Both the position numbers and the translations under genes were made by a program. The notes beneath the pieces were generated by a model. The model saw only the letters and a list, made by a program, of their open reading frames with translations, was not told the DNA's origin and did not search any database. Of a stretch of DNA of 64,000 nucleotides, positions 1-8,133 are shown in pieces; position 1 is the stretch's first letter; each line of letters starts with the position of its first letter. The stretch covers positions 1 to 64,000 of the forward strand of contig CAWVIZ010000016.1 in assembly GCA_963929535.1 (NCBI GenBank), written 5' to 3'. This stretch comes from Pullilachnospira sp963929535. GTDB taxonomy: Bacteria; Bacillota; Clostridia; Lachnospirales; Lachnospiraceae.

Positions 1-15
1 ACACTAGATCGCGTG

Positions 16-90
16 TTAAACACGGCAATATGCACATACTTTTTTCCGATAGTCTTTCAATGATCTAGCTTCCAATACTTGAATTTCCAT
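16..90 (-). pseudogene. Serine recombinase N-terminus, broken at catalytic motif
   Basis: A strong ribosome site (GGAAAGGAG) precedes an ATG at 90. The 24 codons end in KKVCAYCRV and then a stop at 16-18. This matches the start of large serine recombinases, where the motif continues as R-V-S-T-D and the serine is the nucleophile. The reading frame is lost exactly at that serine. The sequence at the break contains the short inverted repeat CGTGTT-T-AACACG. The position after the lysis genes, at the presumed attL end, suits the prophage integrase. Whether the break is a real insertion, a decay event or a contig-edge artefact cannot be decided from 15 more bases. Confidence 0.55.
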
Positions 91-103
91 AGGCTGCTCC
101 TTT

Positions 104-148
104 CCTTTTGGTAGTCTATCTATCACTCTAAACGCCAAGAATAGCAAG
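104..148 (-). promoter_or_regulatory. Shared leader motif, copy 1 (before recombinase)
   Basis: Read on the minus strand this holds, in order, CTTGCTATT, then AGAGTGAT, then ACTACCAAAAGG, just before the ribosome site. The same three blocks at the same spacing (32-33 nt from TTGCTA to ACTACC) recur before three other genes at 21.9, 22.4 and 24.2 kb. It may be a promoter with a non-standard -10 box or an RNA leader. Confidence 0.5.
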
Positions 149-193
149 TAAAATATCGTACCGTCCACCTTTCAGTTATTGGCATTACCGCAC

Positions 194-228
194 AAAAAAT
201 TGCCCACGGAAGCCGAAGCCTCCGTGGG
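194..228 (-). terminator. Terminator after lysis genes
   Basis: An 8-bp perfect stem (CCCACGGA/TCCGTGGG, 203-210 with 221-228) is followed on the minus strand by AA and six T. It lies just below the end of the endolysin coding region and would end the late transcript. Confidence 0.8.
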
Positions 229-237
229 GATCGCTAC

Positions 238-506
238 TCATACTCTCTTCGCATAGTCAAGGGAAATCCACCCAGCGCCGCTCTTGAGTTTCCCCCAGCC
301 AGCGGTGGAACCCGTGCCGGATTTCACCTCGGTAATCGTGAACACGCCTTTCCCCGTATACTTGCCGGTCTTGGCATAATTCGTACCGGGGCCTTTGCGG
401 ATGTTCAGATCCGTTGCTGCTCACCTGTACCAGAGAATGGAACCGGTCCTGCCCCGCCAGATGCCTGTCTGCTTTCCAGTGTAGACAACTTTCCCGCTCT
501 CATCGA
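238..506 (-). pseudogene. Detached SH3b end of the endolysin
   Basis: Beyond the stop of the amidase gene the other frames still encode the expected remainder. A linker reading DESGKVVYTGK follows after a one-base insertion near 504, and a bacterial SH3 cell-wall-binding domain (ATDLNIRKGPGTNYAKTGKY ... WISLDYAKRV) ends at 238. At least two further frame changes separate them (near 430). So the wall-binding domain is no longer joined to the catalytic domain. Either the lysin gene has decayed or this stretch carries several indel errors. Confidence 0.7.
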
Positions 507-1189
507 TATACGGAGTAGCCCGCATTGGAGTCCGCGCATCTCTTGGCGTTATCCAGATTGTTGAAGGCCCCCTTCTGGCTCTTGGCGTCCGACCAGCTTT
601 TGCGGACACGGTATAAAACAGACGTTCCAGAGGAGCCGGAGGAAGAACCTCCCAGTGCTGCCGTCACCTTGGAGGCCAGATCCCCAAGGCGGGAATACAG
701 CCAGTCTCCCGGACAGGACTTGTTGGCAAACCAGCGATGGACGGTCAGCACCATCTCATCGGACTTCGGGGAATAGTTCAGCGTCTTATTCTTATCCCCC
801 AGCCAGAGAAGTTTCTTCTTCCCATTCCGTTTGCAGATGTCCGTACACAGTTTCACAAGGGAATTGTAGACGGCTGTGGTCATTGCGTAGGGAGTATTCA
901 GGTCACTGGCGCACTCGATGGTGACCGCCCTCTGGTCGTTGGCGCTGCTGGAAGAACACCAAGAACGGTTCTTCTCCTCCACGCAAAGAGCGATCTTCCC
1001 ATCCTTTCCAATACCATAGTTACAGCTGGCCTCTCTTGACGGGCTGGTAAAGCATCCGCAGATGCTCTCTGCCGTCAACTGTCCCACCACGCAGTGGGGC
1101 GTGATTCGGTCAATGGAATGTGTCCTCTGCCCGGAATGGTTCGGGCTAAGTTTTGTGTAAGATACCAATGAACTGTTTGTGTAAGCCAT
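500..1189 (-). CDS. Phage endolysin, N-acetylmuramoyl-L-alanine amidase (truncated by frameshift)
   Basis: This gene cleaves the amide bond between muramic acid and the stem peptide to lyse the host. The amidase_2-type fold spans about residues 5-165. Likely zinc ligands are the histidine in ITPHCVVGQ and the histidine and cysteine in VHRWFANKSCPG. A Gly/Ser linker and a SPOR-like stretch (SWSDAKSQKGAFNNLDNAKR) follow. The frame then closes at SVYR because of an extra base, and the SH3b domain that normally follows is out of frame (238-506). The start overlaps the holin stop as TAATG, so the two are translationally coupled. At 229 residues it may still cut peptidoglycan but lacks its wall anchor. 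Confidence 0.85.
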   Translation of the reverse strand: MAYTNSSLVSYTKLSPNHSGQRTHSIDRITPHCVVGQLTAESICGCFTSPSREASCNYGIGKDGKIALCVEEKNRSWCSSSSANDQRAVTIECASDLNTPYAMTTAVYNSLVKLCTDICKRNGKKKLLWLGDKNKTLNYSPKSDEMVLTVHRWFANKSCPGDWLYSRLGDLASKVTAALGGSSSGSSGTSVLYRVRKSWSDAKSQKGAFNNLDNAKRCADSNAGYSVYR

Positions 1190-1611
1190 TATTCATTACC
1201 TTCCTTTCCGTTTTCTGCTCTGTCATGGAGCTGCTCTAATACCGTTTTGATCTTCTCCGGGATAGGGAGTCCCAGATGTCCCGCATTCTCCAGCAGGCTC
1301 ACGCCTTCATTGGAAATGTAGAAGAAGATCACCGCTGTCCGTAAAACTGCTCCCGTACCAATCACCTGCACATCAATGATGTTCGCAATCCCGACAAGCA
1401 GGAAGATCAGCACTTTGCGGAAGATCCCCTTAAAACCGACTGCGCTGGATAACTCCCGGTTGATGATGGCGCACATCACACCCGTGAGATAGTCAATTAC
1501 CACGAAGGCAATCAGGGCATAAAGCAAGCCATCACAGCCGCCAAGGAAATACCCCAGCCAGCCGCCCACAGCGGAAAAGATGAGTTGGATAGTGTTCCAG
1601 AATTCTTTCAT
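1189..1611 (-). CDS. Phage holin, TcdE/holin_4 family
   Basis: A small membrane protein of 140 residues that makes the pore through which the amidase reaches the wall. Three hydrophobic segments are visible (about residues 18-45, 55-80, 85-100). The DYLTGVMCAIINRELSSAVG segment is typical of the TcdE/phi-105 type holin family. The tail is charged (HDRAENGKEGNE). The start ATG at 1611 has AAAGGAGG eight bases upstream. It sits directly before the amidase with overlapping stop and start, the usual lysis cassette. Confidence 0.88.
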   Translation of the reverse strand: MKEFWNTIQLIFSAVGGWLGYFLGGCDGLLYALIAFVVIDYLTGVMCAIINRELSSAVGFKGIFRKVLIFLLVGIANIIDVQVIGTGAVLRTAVIFFYISNEGVSLLENAGHLGLPIPEKIKTVLEQLHDRAENGKEGNE

Positions 1612-1641
1612 GGTGCGTTCCTCCTTTGAAATTTTGGTATG

Positions 1642-1672
1642 AAAAAAGCGGCTGCCCCGAAGAGTAGTCGCT
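1642..1672 (-). terminator. Terminator between tail fibre gene and lysis cassette
   Basis: Minus-strand stem AGCG..CGCT closed by a TTCG tetraloop, with two internal mismatches, then six T. It lies between the last tail gene and the holin, inside what should be one late transcript, so late expression of lysis genes would need read-through or antitermination. Confidence 0.65.
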
Positions 1673-1692
1673 GATTTCCAGAAAATATAAAA

Positions 1693-3606
1693 TTATGCTG
1701 TCCGCTTCCACATATAGCAGACAATATAGGGCTGCAGGTTGGTATGGGAGCCGCCACCTCCCGTATTCGCATTCTTCCCTTTTGGTGTCAGGGTATGGGT
1801 GTGCGCTCCGGCACTGCTGGTCGGCGAAGTCCCTTGTGCGCCGGATGCCCCTGCCTTATGAACGGTATATCGGCTGCTACCTGAACCGCCGTCTGTATCC
1901 CGTCCAATATTGTGCGTATGACCGCCTGCACTGTTGGTCGTGGTAGAACTTCCGGTAAACGTATGCGTATGGCTTGGCATCTGGCTGGCAGTCAGTGTGA
2001 CGGCCGATGCTCCACCTGTTTTCTCCACCGCATTAAAGTTGCTATCCGATGTGTTAATTCCTACCGGCACCCTGCCGCTGCCCCAAGCCACCCATGTTCC
2101 ACCAAAATACGTGGAAGGATTGGTGGAACTGACGCTTAAATAGATACTGCCTACCGGATACATCGTTTTTGCGAACTGCTGGATGTATTCTTTCAGAAGC
2201 ATCCCATAGACCTTCACATCCCAGTTCTCGGCCACCTCAAAGGTGTTATCGCTTTCTGAGACTTTCCCAATCGCCACGCCTTTACCGCCACTCTTAAAGT
2301 CCATGACCACAGCAGCTGTGGAGACGATTTCCTGCACGGAGATGCTGGAAAAAGCATCTTCCAGTGTGTACCGCACATCATAGGAGGTCTCCGTAGAGAT
2401 CTGCCCTTTGCCGTAGGTGAAGACCGTATTGGCGGCAAAGGTTACCCCGGCGTCCGTCCACTGTTCCGCAGACACCTGCTTGTACTGGACAGAGGTTTTT
2501 AGGGTATTCTTCCCGCCACAAGTGGAATAGCCAAAGGACACCAGCGCATGGATGTATGTCCCGTCATCATCCAGCGTCCCGTTGCTCAAACACCGCTGGG
2601 ACAGGGAAGAGTTGAAATATGGCGAGGAATAGGCGGTCACCGTAATGGAAACGGATGCCTCCGCTGATACCCGTCCTCTGGAATCCGTTACCGTTGCTTT
2701 AAAAGTAATGGTGCCGGAATTATTGAGAAAACCTGTGGTCAGCGTAGACGCCGAGCCGCTGTACCCGCCGCCCGTAATGGAGTAGGACTTGATGGTGGAA
2801 CCATAGCTTCCCGCCGCCCCGTTGATCGTCAGCTTGACCTTCGATTTCGTCTGTACATAAATGCCCCACGCACTGGGTACTTCCCCGTCAATCCGGGCTG
2901 CTGAAAGGCTTGAGATCGTGGGCTTCACACTGGCAGGAACACTTAAACTGAGCGTACAAGTCTTGGCGCCGATATTCGTATTCCCGTTGTAGGTGGTACA
3001 GGTAATCGTGCAGGTACCACTGGTCGCATTCGGGATCTGGTTCGCCAGCGACAAAGCCGGTGTCCACGATACGGAAGTTGCCGTTGTCTTGGTCGCAATC
3101 GTTCCGCTGGTATTTCCAAAGGAATAGGTCAGCGTATGCGTAAAGGACGAGGAAGCACGACTGATATTGATCTTCCCGACAGATCCCAGCGTCATGTTCC
3201 CGGCGGATACACTGGAGGCACGGGGGATACTGTCCAGCGTAATATTGGCGCTGGCCGTGATCGTTCCGTAGTACGTACCACTTAAGGTAGCCCGGATCTG
3301 GAACACTGCGGAAATCGTTAAAGACTTTCCACCATCGCTGGCATGATTGACCGTTCTCGACACGGTTCCCAGAAGGTGTGTCCCCGTGCTGCTGATCGCC
3401 GGAGAAGAAAACGTCTGCGCTGATCCGTCAATGGTGCAGGTATTGTCGCTTCGCCCGCTGATATTTAAACTCCAGTCATTCACCAGATACAGCTTACAGG
3501 TCACCGTAGACGTATTGGCAGAGACATTCTTGCTCTGCGACCAGTCCACCCGCAGCTTATAGTGGCCGTCCCGGATGGAACCGGAAAAACTGCCGCTGGA
3601 TGCCAT
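1693..3606 (-). CDS. Phage minor structural / receptor-binding tail protein (DUF859-like)
   Basis: A long beta-rich tail protein of 637 residues. The N-terminal two thirds is Ser/Thr/Gly-rich with repeated immunoglobulin-like segments, resembling DUF859 siphovirus structural proteins. From about residue 485 it has the baseplate/collar type end: YPVGSIYLSVSSTNPSTYFG, a GxGRVPVG segment and His-rich turns (PSHTHTFTGSS, AGAHTHTLTPKG), ending LQPYIVCYMWKRTA. Such ends form trimeric fibre tips and touch the host. I chose ATG 3606, with AAGGGGTGAGG six bases ahead, over a GTG at 3615. It is the last tail gene before the lysis cassette. Confidence 0.78.
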   Translation of the reverse strand: MASSGSFSGSIRDGHYKLRVDWSQSKNVSANTSTVTCKLYLVNDWSLNISGRSDNTCTIDGSAQTFSSPAISSTGTHLLGTVSRTVNHASDGGKSLTISAVFQIRATLSGTYYGTITASANITLDSIPRASSVSAGNMTLGSVGKINISRASSSFTHTLTYSFGNTSGTIATKTTATSVSWTPALSLANQIPNATSGTCTITCTTYNGNTNIGAKTCTLSLSVPASVKPTISSLSAARIDGEVPSAWGIYVQTKSKVKLTINGAAGSYGSTIKSYSITGGGYSGSASTLTTGFLNNSGTITFKATVTDSRGRVSAEASVSITVTAYSSPYFNSSLSQRCLSNGTLDDDGTYIHALVSFGYSTCGGKNTLKTSVQYKQVSAEQWTDAGVTFAANTVFTYGKGQISTETSYDVRYTLEDAFSSISVQEIVSTAAVVMDFKSGGKGVAIGKVSESDNTFEVAENWDVKVYGMLLKEYIQQFAKTMYPVGSIYLSVSSTNPSTYFGGTWVAWGSGRVPVGINTSDSNFNAVEKTGGASAVTLTASQMPSHTHTFTGSSTTTNSAGGHTHNIGRDTDGGSGSSRYTVHKAGASGAQGTSPTSSAGAHTHTLTPKGKNANTGGGGSHTNLQPYIVCYMWKRTA

Positions 3607-3635
3607 TGTCCTCACCCCTTCCCATCATCAGCGTT

Positions 3636-4181
3636 TTAAACCGGGCCTCTCCACTTGATCGAGAGGTTCCCGTTGGTTCTTGGTATAAAATCAAACCACC
3701 CCCGGCTCTCATTGCCGAGGGACAGCTTGTTGCGGATCTCCGCATTGGTAATCACAAGGCTCTGGTTGGAGATATAGGCGATCTTCTGCCCGTTCTCCTT
3801 AAAGGCCAGTTCCTCATTGGATAGTTCGGCCGTGAAGGCGTTCCCGACTTTTCCCAGTTCAATGAGCGCACCTTTAAACCGGATATACTCCTCCAAAAGC
3901 AGCTGGTTCGTAGAGACGTTTTCCTTAATCTCATCCGTAATGGCTGTGAAATCCATCCGGATCTCCGTGCTGTTCTGGGTAATGCTGGTCTCAAAATCCT
4001 TCTGGATGGTCTCCAATTCCGAGCGGGAAATAAATTCTTCCCGGACGGACATGTTGATCTGCTCTGAGGTCTTTGTGATCTCAGAGTAGCATTCCCGGAT
4101 GTTTTCCTCCAAGGAAGCAATATCATCCTCATAACCGGAAAAGTTCTGGAAGGTGGCCTGACAGCTGGTGATGAGCGCCAT
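3636..4181 (-). CDS. Phage tail-associated protein, coiled-coil type
   Basis: A 181-residue protein between two tail fibre genes. Residues 20-95 form a likely coiled coil (ASLEENIRECYSEI, then repeated polar heptads). The C-terminal half (FKGALIELGKVGNAFTAEL, IAYISNQSLVITNAEIRN, SRGWFDFIPRTNGNLSIKW) looks like the chaperone or shaft end of minor structural proteins in Firmicute siphophages. ATG 4181 has GGAGG eight bases upstream and is preferred over GTG 4190. Function is inferred from position; no enzyme motif is seen. Confidence 0.6.
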   Translation of the reverse strand: MALITSCQATFQNFSGYEDDIASLEENIRECYSEITKTSEQINMSVREEFISRSELETIQKDFETSITQNSTEIRMDFTAITDEIKENVSTNQLLLEEYIRFKGALIELGKVGNAFTAELSNEELAFKENGQKIAYISNQSLVITNAEIRNKLSLGNESRGWFDFIPRTNGNLSIKWRGPV

Positions 4182-4196
4182 AAAGGTCACCTCCAG

Positions 4197-6011
4197 TTAA
4201 TTTGATACATCACACTGCAGCGTCAGGATGCTGTCGATGTCCGCAGCGGAAAGGTAGATCACCTTCCCGGTCTTATCAAACTCTGCCGCATGGCCATCCT
4301 TATCCTGCGCATACCATGTGTAGGTGAGAGACTGCTTTTCCGTGGCAGCCGCCCAAGCCGTGCCGGAATACTTCATCAAGGCCACCGTCTGGCCGGAGTG
4401 ATCCACCTGATACCAGAAGTCCCCTTCCTTTGGATTAGACGGGGCGGTCTCCGAGATACTACCAAGCAGGGGATCGACTTCCTTCTGGTTGGTACGGACG
4501 ATCACATAAGGCACCACACCGCCGAGATTGTTCTTGACCGTAAATCCCCCGATGGAAAGCATCTCCGATACATAAGGATCGGATTTATCTTCCACGGTGA
4601 TCACGTCTTCATAGGTGTTTCCTTTGTAAGTCATGGTACAGCGGTAGGACTGGATATTTACGATATCTGCCCCCGATACAGACAGGGTAGAGGAAGTCTC
4701 TCCGCTGATATTCTCCCACTTCCCACCTGTGTATTTTGCCCACTGGTAGGTAGCTCCTGTAGTAATCTCCGAAGCGCCGTCATAGCCAACCGCCGCCAGT
4801 GCAAGGCTGCCGGACTGGTTGATCACCACCGTGCCTTCCGGCGCATACACAGAGAACACAATCGCATTGGCACCGCTGGCCCCGTTACTGCCCTTATTGG
4901 ATTTCGTCCATGCGAACTTCTTCACCACAGAAGCTCCGGAGATCGTAAAGGTCAGGTCAATCGTGCCGTTTAAGACCGTAGCCCCGCCAAGGGTCGCATT
5001 GGCGGCAAAGGACAGCACCACCGATCCGGCCTTGGAAGCGGTCGCAGCGGTATTGCTTTTCACCGTCACCCCAGATGGCAGCGTTCCTACTGTACAGCTG
5101 CAGGCAGTCTGATTGATTCCCACATATCCCATAAAGGGAATGGTCACCTCCGTAGCCGCCGCTACCAGACCGCCGGAAGTACAGGCGATATTCTGGGCCT
5201 CGTTTCCAAGGATGACGGAAAGCCCGCCCGTTCCGGCCGCACCCGGTTCACCCTGAGAGCCGTCATAGATCTTCGTCAGGGAAGTGGTATCATACACATC
5301 CGGGTCATCGGTGGCCAGCTTGATCTGGGCCACCCCGTTAAAGAACACCGCATGCTCCGGTTTGACCACCAAGGTACCGCCGGAAATGCTGGCGTTGTCC
5401 GATGTGGTGGGATAATCCTTCCATGCCCCGGTGCTGTCCTTATACTGCCATGCCGTAATGGTAACTCCCTGCACCTGTGCCGTCAGGGTAGCCTGCTTGG
5501 ATCCGACCAGAGAGGAATTGGAATCATACTTAAACACGTAGGTGTCCGCCGATAGATAGGCCAGCTTGGCGTTCTGTGCGTTGCGGATCAGCGTATACGT
5601 AATGTCGGCAGAGATATTGACCGTGTTCTTCGTCTCCGAATCGTAATAGCTGATATAGCAAAGGTAGGTGAGCATCCCGGAAGTGGCTGACGCCAGCTTA
5701 TTGGCATTGACCGTCAGGACGCCTTTGGAAACGCTCTCCCCGGAGGTCAGAGCCGCCTCCGCTCCGTTTCCCTCCTTCCGTTTCCACGAGATCGTAAGCC
5801 CCGATGCGTCCAGTGCCAGATTGGTCTGGTCAAGGAACACCACCGGGGTAAGGGTCAGGGGTGTACTGGCCCAGTCCGGCGCATAGGTATGGGGCAGCAC
5901 GTTAGGGTCTTCAATCTGCGACTTGGGCAGATTGGAGGTAATGTAAGCCGACAGCTTCCTCTGGTCTGTGATATCCACAAAGGTCTGCTGGCTGGAAGTC
6001 AAAATTGCCAT
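4197..6011 (-). CDS. Phage tail fibre/baseplate protein with Ig-like domains
   Basis: A 604-residue protein with several tandem beta-sandwich, Ig-like segments: alternating Thr/Ser/Val-rich stretches such as GGTLVVKPEHAVFFNGVAQI and a collagen-like linker GSQGEPGAAGTGG near residue 255. No catalytic motif is visible. It follows the Tal gene and precedes two further fibre genes, so it likely forms part of the distal tail. The start ATG has GGAGGAGACGAAT in front. Exact homology not recognised. Confidence 0.6.
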   Translation of the reverse strand: MAILTSSQQTFVDITDQRKLSAYITSNLPKSQIEDPNVLPHTYAPDWASTPLTLTPVVFLDQTNLALDASGLTISWKRKEGNGAEAALTSGESVSKGVLTVNANKLASATSGMLTYLCYISYYDSETKNTVNISADITYTLIRNAQNAKLAYLSADTYVFKYDSNSSLVGSKQATLTAQVQGVTITAWQYKDSTGAWKDYPTTSDNASISGGTLVVKPEHAVFFNGVAQIKLATDDPDVYDTTSLTKIYDGSQGEPGAAGTGGLSVILGNEAQNIACTSGGLVAAATEVTIPFMGYVGINQTACSCTVGTLPSGVTVKSNTAATASKAGSVVLSFAANATLGGATVLNGTIDLTFTISGASVVKKFAWTKSNKGSNGASGANAIVFSVYAPEGTVVINQSGSLALAAVGYDGASEITTGATYQWAKYTGGKWENISGETSSTLSVSGADIVNIQSYRCTMTYKGNTYEDVITVEDKSDPYVSEMLSIGGFTVKNNLGGVVPYVIVRTNQKEVDPLLGSISETAPSNPKEGDFWYQVDHSGQTVALMKYSGTAWAAATEKQSLTYTWYAQDKDGHAAEFDKTGKVIYLSAADIDSILTLQCDVSN

Positions 6012-6026
6012 ATTCGTCTCCTCCTG

Positions 6027-7481
6027 TTAAATCGTGATTTCACAATAAAATGATGCGTTGTCGGTGACATCTTCCGTGGTGACTGTGATGGATTTCATGC
6101 CCGCATGGGAACTGTCCCAGTCGGCATCTAGGTCTTCCCGGCCGGAATTCCGGTGCCAGACAAAGCTGCTGGCCGGAAGGGTATCCGTGATCTCCTTGTC
6201 CCACGAATACACTCGGCAGCGAAGGATGCTTTTCTGCCCCTTATCCCGGAAGATGTTCACCCCATCCACCACCAGTTCTGTCCGATACATCTTCTGGGCA
6301 TTGATCTGATCCACTTTCCCCGTGATCACCTCGATCTTGGAAGTCTGCCCTAGCAGGTCATCTTCAAGGGAAGTGATGTTCTGCTCCTGTTTGGCGGACT
6401 GGGAAGTCAGCCGGACGCCTGCCGCCCCGATGGTGATGGTATTGCCGGAAGGGTCAAGGTAGTCCCGTGTCCGGCTGAGACACAGGTATGTCCCGTCAAT
6501 GCCGTGTGGCTTGGAAATACACCGGACATACATCCTTGCCCGGATGTCCCCGATATCCGCACCCGTATCGGACTCATCCACGATGGTCAGTTCCATGCTG
6601 GTGACACCTTTAGCCAGTTCTGCGATCCGGGCCTTGGCTTTGCGCAGCAGGTTTCCCGCCAGCGTCACATCCTCCCAAACTTCGGTTGTCCAGATCCAGC
6701 CGATTTCTTCGACCACTTCCTCATCGTACACATAGTTCTTGCCATCGTTCACCGCTGTAATATCCAGCCGGGTGTCCGTCTCGGTTTCGTTGCCCTCCTC
6801 ATCCGTCTCCGTCAGCTTCGCCCCCAGCGGGATCAGCGCCGTCACCCGCTCCGTGTGGTCACGGGTGATCTTCACATCGGTCAGGTTCTTCCCAAACTCC
6901 ACCGTTTGCAGCGACCGGTCTGGAAAGTCCTCCAGATAGTCCAGCACCTTCCCGTCTTCCGTATAACGCACCTGTAAGTAACCGCCGTGTGTCTTGATCA
7001 GCTTGTCCTGTATGGCCTCCAGCGTCACGGAATAATCGGAATTGCTGTAGCTGATATAGTCGTTGTTGTCTGTAACCGTCACCGTGCCAATAGTGAACTG
7101 CTTCTTTTCCTCCACGACAGCGTTATGCACGGAGAGGAACTGCTCCAGCAGGCCACGGAGCGGCCCCTGATAAGAAAATGGAGGCTGCATGGTGTCCTTC
7201 AGATACGCAAGGCAGGACTCGCACGTCCATGTGTGGGTGTTATAAAAATCCGTGCCGTCATCCAAAGCCCGCCCTTCAAAGACCGTAAGATCATCCTTCT
7301 TACAGACAATGGTCGAAGCCATCGGCCGGATTACAGAAAGATAGGGATGGTTAAACGGAGCAGAGAGGGTCAGGCTGTCGATATTCTCCGCATCCTCCTG
7401 TACCTTTGCCTCCGTGATGGAAAGCTGGGACAGATGGGGATGGTAGAATAACTGCCCATCCACAAAGACTACGGAATACAC
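6027..7481 (-). CDS. Tail-associated protein Tal (prophage tail endopeptidase family)
   Basis: A 484-residue protein whose N-terminal ~370 residues match the phage minor structural/Prophage_tail family: YHPHLSQLSITEAKVQEDAE, HTWTCESCLAYLKDTMQPPF, FPDRSLQTVEFGKNLTDVKI. This family forms the trimeric tail hub under Dit and sometimes carries wall hydrolases downstream. Here the C-terminal part is short and no hydrolase domain is evident. The start is GTG directly after the TGA of dit, with GGGAGG about eleven bases upstream. Downstream fibre genes follow closely. Confidence 0.82.
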   Translation of the reverse strand: MYSVVFVDGQLFYHPHLSQLSITEAKVQEDAENIDSLTLSAPFNHPYLSVIRPMASTIVCKKDDLTVFEGRALDDGTDFYNTHTWTCESCLAYLKDTMQPPFSYQGPLRGLLEQFLSVHNAVVEEKKQFTIGTVTVTDNNDYISYSNSDYSVTLEAIQDKLIKTHGGYLQVRYTEDGKVLDYLEDFPDRSLQTVEFGKNLTDVKITRDHTERVTALIPLGAKLTETDEEGNETETDTRLDITAVNDGKNYVYDEEVVEEIGWIWTTEVWEDVTLAGNLLRKAKARIAELAKGVTSMELTIVDESDTGADIGDIRARMYVRCISKPHGIDGTYLCLSRTRDYLDPSGNTITIGAAGVRLTSQSAKQEQNITSLEDDLLGQTSKIEVITGKVDQINAQKMYRTELVVDGVNIFRDKGQKSILRCRVYSWDKEITDTLPASSFVWHRNSGREDLDADWDSSHAGMKSITVTTEDVTDNASFYCEITI

Positions 7482-8133
7482 TCATAGACGTCCCTCCCGG
7501 TACCGGAAGGTAGTCGTTCCTTCTCCCGTAATGCTGAGCAGAATTTTGCCCTTCCTGCAGTTCCAGTTCCGGGAACGTCCACGTCCCGGCACTGACAGAC
7601 TTCTTGAATACATCTTCACCGATACTCCAACTGAACGCCGTCTCCGCCGTGGTAATGACCATAGGTACCACCGGCATATAGTCATTGTTCAGGATCACTG
7701 TGCCGCCTCCGGTAATGGAAACTTCCGTTTCTTCTGTATGGTACCGGTAGGCATCCCCGTCTGAGCAGGACAGCACCATCTGTCCCTTCCCGGTCAGAGG
7801 ATCATAGGCCGGTTCCAGTTCCAAGGTACCCACAGCATACAGATCCGGTTCCTCGCTTAAGATCACCTGACACAGCTGTCCGGCATAGAGGTTGGCGAGG
7901 ATGTCCTTCCTCTGGTTAAACTTCTCCCGGCTTCCCAGCATGGACAGGGTAATGGTAAAACTCCGGGGCTGGTAGGATACCCGCCCCAGCGACTCCGTAA
8001 AGCGGATCGGGGCATTGCGCCCCGGCACCACAACCGTATTGGTCTGCGACTGCGGCGTGGGAAAGTCAATCTCCTCCCGGAGCCAGCCCAGCGCAAACAT
8101 CCACAAATCATTGATTTTCACATCTGCCCTCAT
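7482..8133 (-). CDS. Distal tail protein Dit (frameshifted near 7549-7551)
   Basis: The first ~190 residues are a Dit protein, the ring joining tail tube and hub: MRADVKINDLWMFALGWLRE, TESLGRVSYQPRSFTITLS, GTLELEPAYDPLTGKGQMVL. After LELQEGQ the frame drifts into Tal. The expected end, ILLSITGEGTTTFRYREGRL with a stop abutting the Tal start, is encoded in the neighbouring frame. Removing one G of the GGG at 7549-7551 restores it. The uncorrected frame runs to 7351, deep in the Tal gene. Either a real one-base insertion or a homopolymer error. The start overlaps the tape-measure stop (ATGA). Confidence 0.78.

Noticed and set aside
7351..7480. Extended C-terminus of Dit running into the Tal gene
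   Set aside because: The sequence there is the Tal N-terminus in the wrong frame; the expected Dit end is found one frame over.
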